Source: Aureispira sp.
GTDB taxonomy: Bacteria > Bacteroidota > Bacteroidia > Chitinophagales > Saprospiraceae
Length of the DNA stretch: 32,827 bases
Reading direction: 5' to 3'
NCBI GenBank assembly: GCA_024222455.1
Contig: JAAEPD010000178.1
Location: 1-32,827, forward strand
Shown here: in pieces, positions 8,460 through 16,074 of the stretch
Layout: each line of letters begins with the position of its first letter
Position numbering within the stretch: the first letter of the stretch is position 1
Notes under the pieces: model-generated
Seen by the model: the letters and a program-made list of their open reading frames with translations, nothing else
What the model was told of the DNA's origin: nothing
The model's database searches: none
Made by a program: the position numbers and the translations under genes

Positions 8460-8483
8460 AGTCTGTTTGTAGTTATCTGTGAA

Positions 8484-8531
8484 TAAAAAAATCCATTGCC
8501 CTAGTATAGTCCATAAAAGAGCAATGGATTT
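8484..8531 (-). terminator. Terminator of the HtrA gene
   Basis: Perfect 11-bp arms AAATCCATTGC (8489-8499) / GCAATGGATTT (8521-8531). Read on the minus strand the stem ends in a run of seven T, placing it directly after the protease gene. Confidence 0.8.
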
Positions 8532-8582
8532 CTAATTACAGTGGCAATGCACTATAAAAATAGAGTTTTATTTATTAAAATA

Positions 8583-10052
8583 TTACTCTTTATCAAAAAT
8601 ATAGCTGTATTCGCCAGGATATTCCTCATAAAAGCCGTCTAATACCACTTCTCCTTTAGCTTCATAGATAGCCGTAATCATCTCTTCTACATTTTCTACC
8701 TTTGTGCTATTGATGGCTGTGATAATAAATTCTTTTTCCATATTGGTATCATCTATAAGACTACCTTTCTTGATTTTAGTAATAAGAATACCTTGCGTTT
8801 TGAATTTCTTAATTTCCTTTTCAGTTAATTTTCTGGCATCAATTCCCATATCAGCAAGCACCGCATCTTTGGTGTTGAATGATTTTTGTTTGCGTTTCTC
8901 ACCAAGATCAGTTGTGTTTGATCTGTTTTTTAAAGTAATTTCAGTTGTTTTAGTTTGTCCATCACGAATGAAATCTACAGAAATCTTATTACCTGGGCGG
9001 AATAGAGCAATTTGTTCTTGCAACTCAGGAGACGTTTTAACTTTAACATCGTTGACATGTGTGATTACATCACCTTCTTCTAGACCACCATCTTCGGCAG
9101 CGCTACCTTCGTTTACTTGTTTTACATATATACCATCTAACGTACCTAAATCGTATTTTTTAGCAACTTCACTAGAGATATCTTCAATAGTTACACCTAA
9201 GAATCCACGTTGTACTTCACCAAATTCGATAAGATCTTTCATGACCTTTCTAACTAGGTTGGATGGTATTGCAAAAGAATAACCTTCGTAGCGTCCAGAA
9301 CGTGTAATAATGGCTGTATTGATACCTACTAATTTGCCTTCTGGATCAATTAAAGCACCTCCACTATTTCCTGGATTAACAGCTGCATCTGTTTGAATAA
9401 AGGATTCTATAGAGTAGTTATCTTCCAAGATATCTATATTTCTACCTTTGGCACTAACTATTCCTGCCGTGACTGTAGAGGTAAGGTTGAAGGGGTTTCC
9501 TACTGCTAGCACCCATTCGCCAACTTGCACTTCTTCAGAATTGCCAAACTCTAGCACAGGAATTTCTTGATCTTTAAGTTCTTTACTCTTTATCTTAATA
9601 ACAGCTAAGTCTGTAGATGGATCTGTACCTACTACTTTTGCTGTGAATTTGCGCTTGTCATTCAAGGTAACTTTTATTTCGGTAGCATTGTCTATAACAT
9701 GGTTGTTGGTTACTATATAGCCTTCTAGGCTTACAATAACTCCAGACCCAGAAGATGTTCCTCCAAGCATATCCTCGTAGCGACTACCTGTCCCTCCTTG
9801 TATGTGTACTACTGCTGGTCGAGCAACATTGGCTGCTTGCGTGAAATCGGAAACATTGGTAATGTTGGTAACATTAGGAATGTCATAAGGACTCTGATTA
9901 TGTGGGTTGGCTACTTGTCTTGCTTGAGAACGGTCTTTTATAACTACATCTTTGACAGGAGAGACCTGTTGATCGATATAATATTTGTACCCTGCTAAGG
10001 TGATTGCCGAACTAAGAATAGAAATAAGGATAGCTCCAAGAATATTTTTCAT
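8583..10052 (-). CDS. HtrA/DegQ-type periplasmic serine protease with two PDZ domains
   Basis: S1C-family protease/chaperone for misfolded envelope proteins. An N-terminal hydrophobic segment (4-20) anchors or exports the protein. The trypsin-like domain runs about 75-265 with catalytic His118 (IVTNNHVID), Asp148 (STDLAVIKI) and Ser230 (AAVNPGNSGGAL). PDZ1 follows at about 275-370 (GFLGVTIEDI onward) and a shorter, more divergent PDZ2 at about 395-480. Length of 489 residues matches DegP/DegQ. It has its own terminator at 8484-8531. The upstream region shared with the divergent small-protein gene has overlapping -7-like boxes meeting at TTTGCAAA (10106-10113). Family is certain; DegP versus DegQ role is not. 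Confidence 0.95.
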   Translation of the reverse strand: MKNILGAILISILSSAITLAGYKYYIDQQVSPVKDVVIKDRSQARQVANPHNQSPYDIPNVTNITNVSDFTQAANVARPAVVHIQGGTGSRYEDMLGGTSSGSGVIVSLEGYIVTNNHVIDNATEIKVTLNDKRKFTAKVVGTDPSTDLAVIKIKSKELKDQEIPVLEFGNSEEVQVGEWVLAVGNPFNLTSTVTAGIVSAKGRNIDILEDNYSIESFIQTDAAVNPGNSGGALIDPEGKLVGINTAIITRSGRYEGYSFAIPSNLVRKVMKDLIEFGEVQRGFLGVTIEDISSEVAKKYDLGTLDGIYVKQVNEGSAAEDGGLEEGDVITHVNDVKVKTSPELQEQIALFRPGNKISVDFIRDGQTKTTEITLKNRSNTTDLGEKRKQKSFNTKDAVLADMGIDARKLTEKEIKKFKTQGILITKIKKGSLIDDTNMEKEFIITAINSTKVENVEEMITAIYEAKGEVVLDGFYEEYPGEYSYIFDKE

Positions 10053-10101
10053 AATATGTGTATTTTTTCTACTTAAACTTTATATTCAATAGTTATGTTC
10101 A

Positions 10102-10117
10102 TAACTTTGCAAAATAA
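10102..10117. promoter_or_regulatory. Abutting divergent -7 boxes between htrA-type gene and small membrane protein gene
   Basis: On the plus strand TAACTTTG (10102-10109) is a full -7 match with a weak TTTA about 20 bases upstream. On the minus strand TTATTTTG (10117-10110) matches 7 of 8 positions. They meet at the palindrome TTTGCAAA, so polymerase could probably use only one direction at a time. Confidence 0.45.
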
Positions 10118-10193
10118 AAGGCACTTTAACCTTAACAGGCTATTGCATGCATAATTGTATTCCTTATACGAAAAAACTAAACTTTGGTTAGGT

Positions 10194-10490
10194 ATGAACA
10201 AGAAGAAGTCTCAAGAAGAGCAAAATAAAATTAGCAAAAAAGAGCGGAAAGAGAAAGCTCTAGACGAGATTTTTGGACCTAATAGAGATGAGTATATGGG
10301 TAATATTTGGGGATGGAAGTTTTCATTTATCTCCCTATTCGGATTGTTGTTGGTAGGTGGATTAGCCATATATGGGAAGGTTAGTGGCAAAATTGATTTT
10401 GAGGAGCAACTGATGCATCGCCCCTCTGAACAGATCCAAAAAAATAGTCCACACATGAATAAACCTGTTGTTAAAGATACGTTAAAGTAA
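10194..10490 (+). CDS. Small single-pass membrane protein, unknown function
   Basis: A 98-residue protein starting at ATG 10194 (MNKKKSQEEQ). The frame is open back to a TTG at 10155, but the ATG is preferred because the added residues are not conserved-looking and the charged start fits a cytoplasmic N-terminus. Visible parts: a strongly charged Lys/Glu-rich N-terminal region (1-38), one transmembrane helix at about 48-67 (SFISLFGLLLVGGLAIY), then a polar C-terminal tail. The Lys-rich inner end predicts a cytoplasmic N-terminus. It lies 70 bases before dapF on the same strand and may be co-transcribed. Function not recognised. Confidence 0.65.
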   Translation: MNKKKSQEEQNKISKKERKEKALDEIFGPNRDEYMGNIWGWKFSFISLFGLLLVGGLAIYGKVSGKIDFEEQLMHRPSEQIQKNSPHMNKPVVKDTLK

Positions 10491-10560
10491 CTATCCTACT
10501 AGCAGAAAGGCCCAAAATTAGAATCTTTACTTATATAACAAGGTGAATTTATAAGCCAAA

Positions 10561-11346
10561 ATGGAATATACTTTTTATAAATATCAAGGAACTGGAAATG
10601 ACTTTATCTTGATTGATAACAGAGATGAATCGTTTAAGCAAACAGATTCTGGCACTATAGCAAAACTATGTGATCGAAAGTTTGGGATTGGTGCAGATGG
10701 ATTGATGCTCTTGCAGCAAAAAGATGGCTATGATTTCGAAATGATTTACTTCAACTCCGATGGAAATACAAGTAGTATGTGTGGTAATGGAGGAAGATGT
10801 ATAGTTGCTTTTGCATATTTTTTGGGGGCAATAGGGGAGCAGGCACATTTTTTGGCTATAGATGGTGACCACGATGCTGTTCTAACGTCTCCAGATTATG
10901 TAGAGTTGAAAATGGGAAATGTAGGTGATGTAGAAGTGCAACCTGATTTTTATTATTTGAATACTGGATCACCACATTATATACAGTATGTTGAGGATTT
11001 GGATGATATAAATATAGTAGAGGAAGGGCGAAACGTCCGATATAATGAGAGGTTTAGAGAGGAAGGAACTAATGTGAATTTTGTAGTAGATCAGAGTGAT
11101 GACTCAATAGAGGTGGCAACTTATGAACGAGGAGTAGAGAATGAGACATTGTCTTGTGGAACAGGTGTAACAGCTGCGGCACTGACACATTATTTGAGAA
11201 AAAAGAAACAGACTAAGATAAATATAAAAGCAAAAGGAGGTAATTTGATTGTCAAATTTAAACCTAATACGAATACCTCCTTTGAAGATATTTGGTTATG
11301 TGGAAAGGCTCAACAGGTATTTAAGGGGAAGATCGAACTTTTTTGA
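10561..11346 (+). CDS. dapF: Diaminopimelate epimerase
   Basis: Converts LL- to meso-diaminopimelate for lysine and peptidoglycan synthesis without a cofactor, using two cysteines as acid and base. Both are present: Cys74 in MCGNGGRC and Cys199 in LSCGTGVTAAA. Also visible are the N-terminal YQGTGNDF signature (8-15), FGIGADGLM (41-49) and NTGSPH (134-139). The 261-residue length is normal. The ATG at 10561 places the TGNDF motif at the usual distance from the start. Presence of dapF predicts mDAP-type peptidoglycan, in keeping with a Gram-negative envelope and the glucosaminidase nearby. Confidence 0.97.
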   Translation: MEYTFYKYQGTGNDFILIDNRDESFKQTDSGTIAKLCDRKFGIGADGLMLLQQKDGYDFEMIYFNSDGNTSSMCGNGGRCIVAFAYFLGAIGEQAHFLAIDGDHDAVLTSPDYVELKMGNVGDVEVQPDFYYLNTGSPHYIQYVEDLDDINIVEEGRNVRYNERFREEGTNVNFVVDQSDDSIEVATYERGVENETLSCGTGVTAAALTHYLRKKKQTKINIKAKGGNLIVKFKPNTNTSFEDIWLCGKAQQVFKGKIELF

Positions 11347-11471
11347 GCATGTTTTTTGATGGTTGGTAGATAGTATAACCAAATTTATCGAGTTTTAGAT
11401 TTTTTAAAAATTACACTTTGTATATTTGAACTGATTTTTCGTTTAACCCCAATGGCAACACAAATTATAAT

Positions 11472-12674
11472 ATGAGCAAACAAATTTTATTACTTCTCTT
11501 TTTGGCCTGTTCAGCGTTTTGGGCGCAAGGACAAACAACAAAAACAGAAATTATATACCTAGAAAATCCATCTTTTGAGGATATGCCTAGAGCAGGACGC
11601 AGCCCATCTGGATGGGAGGATTGTGGCCAAGCTGGAGAAACACCTCCAGATGTTCAACCTTATGGTGGGTTTAATGTAACTAAAACAGCACAAGATGGGT
11701 CAACCTATTTAGGATTGGTTACGCGCGACAATAAAACATGGGAAGCTGTAGGGCAGCGCCTTTCTAAACCTTTGAAAAAAGGAGGATGTTATAACTTCTC
11801 TTTGCAGCTGTGCAAATCAGGTTCTTATATTAGCCCAACTAAAAGAGACCAAAATAAGTTGACTAACTTTGAACGAGGAGTTACTATTCGAGTTTGGGCT
11901 GGTAATAGCTATTGTGATCGTGCAGAGTTGTTAGATCAGACCGATATTGTAGATAATACCTATTGGAAGGGATACAACATGAAGTTTAATCCTAAGGATA
12001 ATAACTATTCATTTATTATTATAGAGGCTTATTACAAGACACCTACTTTGTTTTTTTATAATGGTAATATCTTAATTGATAATGCTTCTGAAATTTCGTC
12101 TTGTAATATCCCATTAGACACAGATCCTTTGGCTAGTAATGATCCTAAAAAGATAAATAAAAGTCCTGGAGATAATACAATTGATGATCCTTTGGCTACA
12201 AAAGATCCAGACCCAGAAACGGACCCTAATAATACAGATAATAATAATACAACAGCCAACAACGAGAATCTAGAAGATAAAGGGAATTTTGACCCAGATA
12301 AAATTAAGAAAGAGGATATAAAAGTAGGACAGACCTATCGTCTAGAAAACCTATATTTTCCAGCAGATTCTTCTAATATTACACGTAATGCAGAGAAGGT
12401 CTTGATGAAATTATATACTTTCTTAGAGAAAAACCCTGGTGTGGCAATTGAAGTTGGTGGGCACACTAATGGCTTGCCTCCAGATGATTATTGTGATAAC
12501 TTATCTACAAATAGAGCTAAAAATGTAGAGGCTTACTTGACGCGTCATGGCATCTCTAGCAAACGTATTACACACAAAGGTTATGGCAAACGTAAGCCTA
12601 TTGATAGTAATGAGTCTAAACTTGGTCGACAGCGAAACCAACGAGTCGAAATAAAGATAACGGAGGTCAATTGA
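11472..12674 (+). CDS. OmpA-family outer-membrane/peptidoglycan-associated protein with N-terminal sandwich domain
   Basis: Signal peptide 1-20 (ending AQGQ) leads into a beta-rich domain from about 27 to 220 that begins LENPSFEDMP and looks like a carbohydrate-binding or galactose-binding-type sandwich. A low-complexity Asp/Asn/Pro/Thr linker follows (about 222-270, with repeated DPLA.. units), then an OmpA C-terminal domain (about 290-400): YFPADSSNITRNAEKVL, GGHTNG, LSTNRAKNV, GYGKRKP. The usual Asp of GHTD, one of the diaminopimelate-binding residues, is Asn here, whereas the Arg of LSTNRA is kept. It probably tethers the outer membrane to peptidoglycan. A TATATTTG element at 11421-11428 may be its -7 box although no good -33 box is seen. 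A strong terminator follows. Confidence 0.88.
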   Translation: MSKQILLLLFLACSAFWAQGQTTKTEIIYLENPSFEDMPRAGRSPSGWEDCGQAGETPPDVQPYGGFNVTKTAQDGSTYLGLVTRDNKTWEAVGQRLSKPLKKGGCYNFSLQLCKSGSYISPTKRDQNKLTNFERGVTIRVWAGNSYCDRAELLDQTDIVDNTYWKGYNMKFNPKDNNYSFIIIEAYYKTPTLFFYNGNILIDNASEISSCNIPLDTDPLASNDPKKINKSPGDNTIDDPLATKDPDPETDPNNTDNNNTTANNENLEDKGNFDPDKIKKEDIKVGQTYRLENLYFPADSSNITRNAEKVLMKLYTFLEKNPGVAIEVGGHTNGLPPDDYCDNLSTNRAKNVEAYLTRHGISSKRITHKGYGKRKPIDSNESKLGRQRNQRVEIKITEVN

Positions 12675-12694
12675 TGATCTCCTCAATAAAAAAT

Positions 12695-12734
12695 AAAAAA
12701 GGCCAAATCTTTTCGAAAAGATTTGGCCTTTTTA
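12695..12734 (+). terminator. Terminator of the OmpA-family gene
   Basis: The perfect stem GGCCAAATCTTTT / AAAAGATTTGGCC (within 12701-12728) is flanked by A-run and T-run, a classic bidirectional-looking intrinsic terminator. Confidence 0.9.
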
Positions 12735-12799
12735 TTTGATTATGAGTTGGTTATGCTGTGTTTTTCTTTTTGGATTTTTAATGTTTAAGCTTTTCTTGG

Positions 12800-12831
12800 T
12801 TTGAAGCTAGTTGCATAAGAGATTATATTTG
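12800..12831 (+). promoter_or_regulatory. Strong promoter in a gene-free region, upstream of candidate small RNA
   Basis: TTTG (12800-12803), 20 bases, then TATATTTG (12824-12831) matches the Bacteroidota consensus exactly and has the same form as the tRNA promoter in this window. No ORF follows on this strand, only the structured segment 12837-13004. Confidence 0.7.
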
Positions 12832-12836
12832 TAATA

Positions 12837-13004
12837 GATAGTGAGGTAGTATTGGGAAGTGCAAGGCACTATCTAAAATTTATCGTCTCATGATAAAAAA
12901 TATTTCCAAACATGAGAGTGTTTGGAAAGGGTTAATTTGGGTTTCAATTGTAGTGTTTTAAGTTTAAGAAGATCATTCTCTTTAGAGGATGATCTTTCTT
13001 TTTT
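12837..13004 (+). ncRNA. Candidate structured small RNA (~168 nt), family unknown
   Basis: This segment begins ~6 bases after a consensus -7 box and ends in an intrinsic terminator with its T-tract on the plus strand, yet it encodes no protein. Predicted helices: a 9-bp perfect stem TAGATAGTG/CACTATCTA (12835-12843 with 12867-12875, starting at the expected 5' end); a 6-bp stem TTTATC/GATAAA (12879-12884 with 12892-12897); a 10-bp perfect stem TTTCCAAACA/TGTTTGGAAA (12903-12912 with 12919-12928); and the terminator stem (12969-12996). Loop TCTCA (12886-12890) is fully complementary to loop TGAGA (12913-12917), allowing a kissing interaction. It shows no motifs of SRP RNA, tmRNA, RNase P or 6S RNA. 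Confidence 0.6.
12969..13004 (+). terminator. Terminator of the candidate small RNA
   Basis: Stem AAGATCATTCTC / GAGGATGATCTT (12969-12980 with 12985-12996, one wobble pair), loop TTTA, then TCTTTTTT. The T-run is on the plus strand. Read from the minus strand, where the SUI1 gene ends at 13008, the stem is not followed by T, so it fits the small RNA better. Confidence 0.75.
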
Positions 13005-13007
13005 ATG

Positions 13008-13346
13008 CTAACCACCTGATTTTTTAGTGTTGCTGTAGCCTAAGCCTTTTAGCAGCTCTACTACCTTTAGAACATTATTGCCTTGCACTATAATTTCGCC
13101 ATTTTTAGCACTACCACCCACGCCACATTTGCTTTTTAGTGTTTTTCCTAGATCTTTAAGGTCATCATCAGTACCTACAAAACCTGTAACGAGTGTTACG
13201 TCTTTACCTTTGCGTTGTTTGCGATCGAGTTGAACACGAAGTTTCTGCTGATTAGGGTTTAGTGTTTCTTCTACATCATTATCATCATCCCAAACAAAAT
13301 CAGGATCGGTAGAATAGAAGTTTAGTTTTTTCTTTTTTTTGGCCAC
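13008..13346 (-). CDS. SUI1/eIF1-family translation factor (YciH-like)
   Basis: A 112-residue protein with a Lys-rich start (MAKKKKKL), an acidic stretch (about 14-27), and a SUI1 domain at about 35-108: LRVQLDRKQRKGKDVTLVTG, then KSKCGVGGSAKNGEIIVQGN and a final VVELLKGLGY helix. The Gly-rich CGVGGSAKNGEI loop is the family signature. YciH-type proteins bind the small ribosomal subunit and influence initiation fidelity. The gene lies 24 bases downstream of the thioredoxin-like gene on the same strand and is probably co-transcribed. Confidence 0.9.
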   Translation of the reverse strand: MAKKKKKLNFYSTDPDFVWDDDNDVEETLNPNQQKLRVQLDRKQRKGKDVTLVTGFVGTDDDLKDLGKTLKSKCGVGGSAKNGEIIVQGNNVLKVVELLKGLGYSNTKKSGG

Positions 13347-13370
13347 AACAAGTAGATTGTTAAAAGTTAT

Positions 13371-13655
13371 TTAAGAAAATAATAGATTATAGACACGCTC
13401 AATTTTAGAGTCTATCTCTGACATTGAAAAATGACGTGCAAATCGAAAATACTCTTTTCCTTCGAAAAAAACTAATATGCTAGGCACAATAAAAATTTGG
13501 TGAGAGGCGGCTAATTCTTGTTGAATAGCTGTATTGACTTCTATCAAGTCTAAGTTAGGATACTTGCTATCCAGAAGTTCTTTTATTTTGGAGCGTACGG
13601 AGCCTGCCACGGCGCAGCTATCGCTATGGAAATACAAAACCTTATTAGGATTCAT
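13371..13655 (-). CDS. Thioredoxin-fold protein with a single active-site cysteine
   Basis: A small (94-residue) thioredoxin-like domain: strand VLYFHSD, active-site position CAVAGSV, strand LDLIEVNT, the cis-Pro segment IFIVPSILVFFEGKE, and a C-terminal helix. The usual CxxC is CAVA here: Cys14 is the only cysteine and the second is replaced by Ala. A dithiol disulfide exchange is therefore unlikely; monothiol chemistry or a binding role remains possible. No signal peptide, so cytoplasmic. Upstream of the SUI1 gene with a 24-base gap. Confidence 0.75.
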   Translation of the reverse strand: MNPNKVLYFHSDSCAVAGSVRSKIKELLDSKYPNLDLIEVNTAIQQELAASHQIFIVPSILVFFEGKEYFRFARHFSMSEIDSKIERVYNLLFS

Positions 13656-13756
13656 TGATCTGTGTTAAATAGTCTTGAGTATGTGTGTACTATAGTGTGT
13701 GGGAACTATTGGGTAAAACTTAAAAAAAAGGGTAGGGAAACTGGGGTGAGGGTGAT

Positions 13757-14053
13757 TTAGTTCAGCGATGCAGTGTGGTAAATAGGCTCAGTACTATGTG
13801 CCATCAATGGTGCTATAGAAGGAACCATATAATTGCTTAAAGGGAGTTCAGCAATTAGGCTCATTACATCAAACTCAGAAAGAGCTTGTACAACTAACCA
13901 AAGTTTCGAACGGTTTAGCGACATAGAATAACTACTAATAACGCCTTCTTTTAGCCAAGTTTTGATAAGAGCTCGTTGAGCATCTGCGCTATCCTGGTAC
14001 TGACTAGACCAAGCTGATGGTAGTTCAAAAGCTACCATGTAAAATTGTTTCAT
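13757..14053 (-). CDS. Muconolactone-isomerase-like small protein (dimeric alpha/beta barrel)
   Basis: A 98-residue protein with the ferredoxin-like layout of muconolactone delta-isomerase and YCII-type proteins: an initial strand KQFYMVAFELP, a helix, strand YSMSLNRSKLWLVVQA, helix ALSEFDVMSLIAELPL, and terminal strand MVPSIAPL. The segment LWLVVQA...LIAELPLSNYMVPSIAPL is the recognisable part. Aromatic degradation is not otherwise represented nearby, so enzymatic activity is doubtful. It is separated from the thioredoxin-like gene by 101 bases in which nothing was recognised. Confidence 0.6.
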   Translation of the reverse strand: MKQFYMVAFELPSAWSSQYQDSADAQRALIKTWLKEGVISSYSMSLNRSKLWLVVQALSEFDVMSLIAELPLSNYMVPSIAPLMAHSTEPIYHTASLN

Positions 14054-14184
14054 GATTTTACTTTTGTGAAAAAATTAATTGAATAAACATTACACTAAAA
14101 ATACGCAAATAAATTGGAAAAGTCACAATCAGTTATAAATCAGCCTAAAACGATTTATGTTCAAATTGTATAATTCAAGTTTTT

Positions 14185-14215
14185 TTTGATTTTTTTTAAT
14201 ATAAATCTATATTTG
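14185..14215 (+). promoter_or_regulatory. Promoter of the 14328 lipoprotein gene
   Basis: TTTG (14185-14188), 19 bases, TATATTTG (14208-14215): full consensus. Predicted start ~14221 gives a leader of about 107 bases that is extremely AT-rich. The rest of 14054-14327 shows nothing recognised. Confidence 0.65.
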
Positions 14216-14327
14216 ATTGAATAAATATGAAAAAAGCATATTAAATTTTTTTTATCATTTTTTTTGCCAATAAAGCTTTTGTTATCTATTTTTTTGAACA
14301 ACTTCAATATATTCAATCCAAAATTCA

Positions 14328-14975
14328 ATGAAAACTTATACTTTAATTGTACTATTCATAGCTTGCTTTGGTTTATTAGCTTGCAATCCTAGCAGCTCAA
14401 ATTCTACAAATTCTACAGAGACAGTAGCGGACACCAGTTCAAATTCTAGAGAAGTAGTTGATCCCAACAAACAAGTTGACCCCAGACCAGCCGTTTCTGA
14501 TATAGTGAAGTTAGGAGCAAAACTAAGAACTGAATTAGCTAAGCTAGATAAATCTGAAGCTAAATGGTTGGAAGAACAACCTTTGCATACTTTTTGTGGA
14601 AGGGATATAGAAATGGGGAGTTTGACTATTTTTCAGACAACTCTAGAGGGGGGAACAGTGACAGAGGTGCTTGCCGAGTATTTTGATGGTGCTCCAATGG
14701 GCAATAAACGGTTTATAGCCTACAACCAAAAGCTCTTGTTGGTTGACATTGTTAAGCTAGAAGAGGTGGAAGAAGATGGGAAAACGGCAATACAAGAAAC
14801 TATTAGCCACTCCTTTTATTATGAAGAGGGCAATTTACAAGAGGTACAAGATGGCAATGCTGAAGAGTTAGATAAAGGAGTAGTTGAGGGACTTACTTGG
14901 CTCGATGAAAATATGGAACAATGGAATACTGTAATTAAAAAGGCTACTCAAACAGTTGAATCTGCATCCAAATAA
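14328..14975 (+). CDS. Hypothetical lipoprotein
   Basis: A 215-residue protein. The signal ends in lipobox LLAC with Cys19 as the lipid site, then a Ser/Asn/Thr-rich tether (about 21-45) as expected for a surface- or outer-membrane-attached lipoprotein. The rest is acidic and mostly helical plus strand mixture, with one more cysteine (HTFCGRDIEM). No family recognised. Its last 32 bases overlap the 3' end of the convergent EEP gene. The promoter at 14185-14215 is good. Confidence 0.75.
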   Translation: MKTYTLIVLFIACFGLLACNPSSSNSTNSTETVADTSSNSREVVDPNKQVDPRPAVSDIVKLGAKLRTELAKLDKSEAKWLEEQPLHTFCGRDIEMGSLTIFQTTLEGGTVTEVLAEYFDGAPMGNKRFIAYNQKLLLVDIVKLEEVEEDGKTAIQETISHSFYYEEGNLQEVQDGNAEELDKGVVEGLTWLDENMEQWNTVIKKATQTVESASK

Positions 14976-16068
14976 CTCTATGGTCAGAAAGAATATAGGT
15001 AGAAAAATCTTCTGACTGACGATGGATACTTTCGAGTATCTTTTTATACAACTCATCTTTAGGGAGCTTAGCGGTTTTTATATATTTTTCTAAGCCCTTT
15101 AGATGGCGCTTTTCCCAGTATCTTGTACGCTTTTTCATATCCATATTTAGATCATAGGCATAAATGCCACAATCTTCTAGAAAAATGCCGCCTTCAGCCA
15201 TTTCTGAGGCTATAGCAGGGCTTGTTAAAAACTGATCATAAAAGTAACCACCTTTTCGAAAACCCATATTGGTGCGCAGTTGTCCCTCTTTAGCCTTGCC
15301 TAGATAAGATAAATGATAAAAGGGTTGGAATATTTTACCACTTTGATGTAGACTCCGAAGATAGTTTTCGCCTACATAATTCTCTACTCCAGAACTACGC
15401 TGATAGCCCCAGTTGAAATCCCCCATAACAACAACAGGACGTTCTTGATTTTCGAGCATCCAGTTGGCAATATTTTGCATTTGAGCGCCTCGCATAGGGT
15501 CTTTTGGGGTAAGATGAACAGAGCCTAAATACAAGGAATAAGTACTGTCTATTGTTATACGAAATAGCGCCATGTCCCGTTCTATACTTATATCTACATA
15601 CTCGAGCCATTCTGTAGATGTGATCCTAAAACCTTTACATTGTACACGATGAGCCAACATAACACTTTCTCTTGCACTACCTGTGCCTGAAGCTTGATTG
15701 GCTAACATAACCTTCCAGTTTGATCCCAAATAGGCTTGAAATATTCCTTTTATGGCCTCTAGCCGTTTTAGATCGTGAATATCATCACCCTTTTTCCCAA
15801 AAAGCCCTAAGCCAACCTCCTGAAATAGAACAATATCAGCCTCATCAATTAAGCCCACAATTGTTTCAAAATCTTTTAGAGAACGTTGCGTATTACCTAA
15901 GTTTCGGATATTGAAACTAGCCAAAGTTAGCTCTCCATGTTGAGAGGTGTCAATGCCTTTTCTAAGATTTTTTTTTACTTGTTCAGTTATTTCTGGGTTG
16001 ATTATAGGGAATTGAGCAAGAGTTTCTTTTGCAAAAAAGAGTAAAAAGAAATATAACAGAGTACGCAT
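14944..16068 (-). CDS. Secreted endonuclease/exonuclease/phosphatase (EEP) family protein
   Basis: DNase I-like fold. Motifs in order: LTLASFNIRNLG (first strand, Asn), IVLFQEVG (metal-binding Glu), the GSVHLTP segment (catalytic His), VVMGDFNWG (Asp/Asn pair) and C-terminal LSDHRVIW (Asp-His). A signal peptide (MRTLLYFFLLFFAKETLAQ) exports it. The frame could begin at GTG 16074, but ATG 16068 is preferred as it starts the signal peptide directly, giving 374 residues. The substrate could be DNA, RNA or a phosphodiester; the family does not tell. Third gene of a run after a TonB receptor and a hypothetical protein. The 3' end overlaps the plus-strand lipoprotein gene by 32 bases. Confidence 0.85.
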   Translation of the reverse strand: MRTLLYFFLLFFAKETLAQFPIINPEITEQVKKNLRKGIDTSQHGELTLASFNIRNLGNTQRSLKDFETIVGLIDEADIVLFQEVGLGLFGKKGDDIHDLKRLEAIKGIFQAYLGSNWKVMLANQASGTGSARESVMLAHRVQCKGFRITSTEWLEYVDISIERDMALFRITIDSTYSLYLGSVHLTPKDPMRGAQMQNIANWMLENQERPVVVMGDFNWGYQRSSGVENYVGENYLRSLHQSGKIFQPFYHLSYLGKAKEGQLRTNMGFRKGGYFYDQFLTSPAIASEMAEGGIFLEDCGIYAYDLNMDMKKRTRYWEKRHLKGLEKYIKTAKLPKDELYKKILESIHRQSEDFSTYILSDHRVIWMQIQLFE

Positions 16069-16074
16069 GAGCAC

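Noticed and set aside
8704-9282. A 192-codon plus-strand frame
   Set aside because: Antisense to the PDZ region of the HtrA protease, hydrophobic and Ser-rich without any domain, typical of a shadow frame.
10155-10193. Upstream TTG extension of the small membrane protein
   Set aside because: TTG start is less likely than ATG 10194 and adds only 13 residues with no recognised feature.
12969-13004. Hairpin as terminator of the minus-strand SUI1 gene
   Set aside because: The T-run is on the plus-strand side; read on the minus strand the stem is followed by CTTAAAC, so it fits a plus-strand transcript better. Bidirectional use is not excluded.
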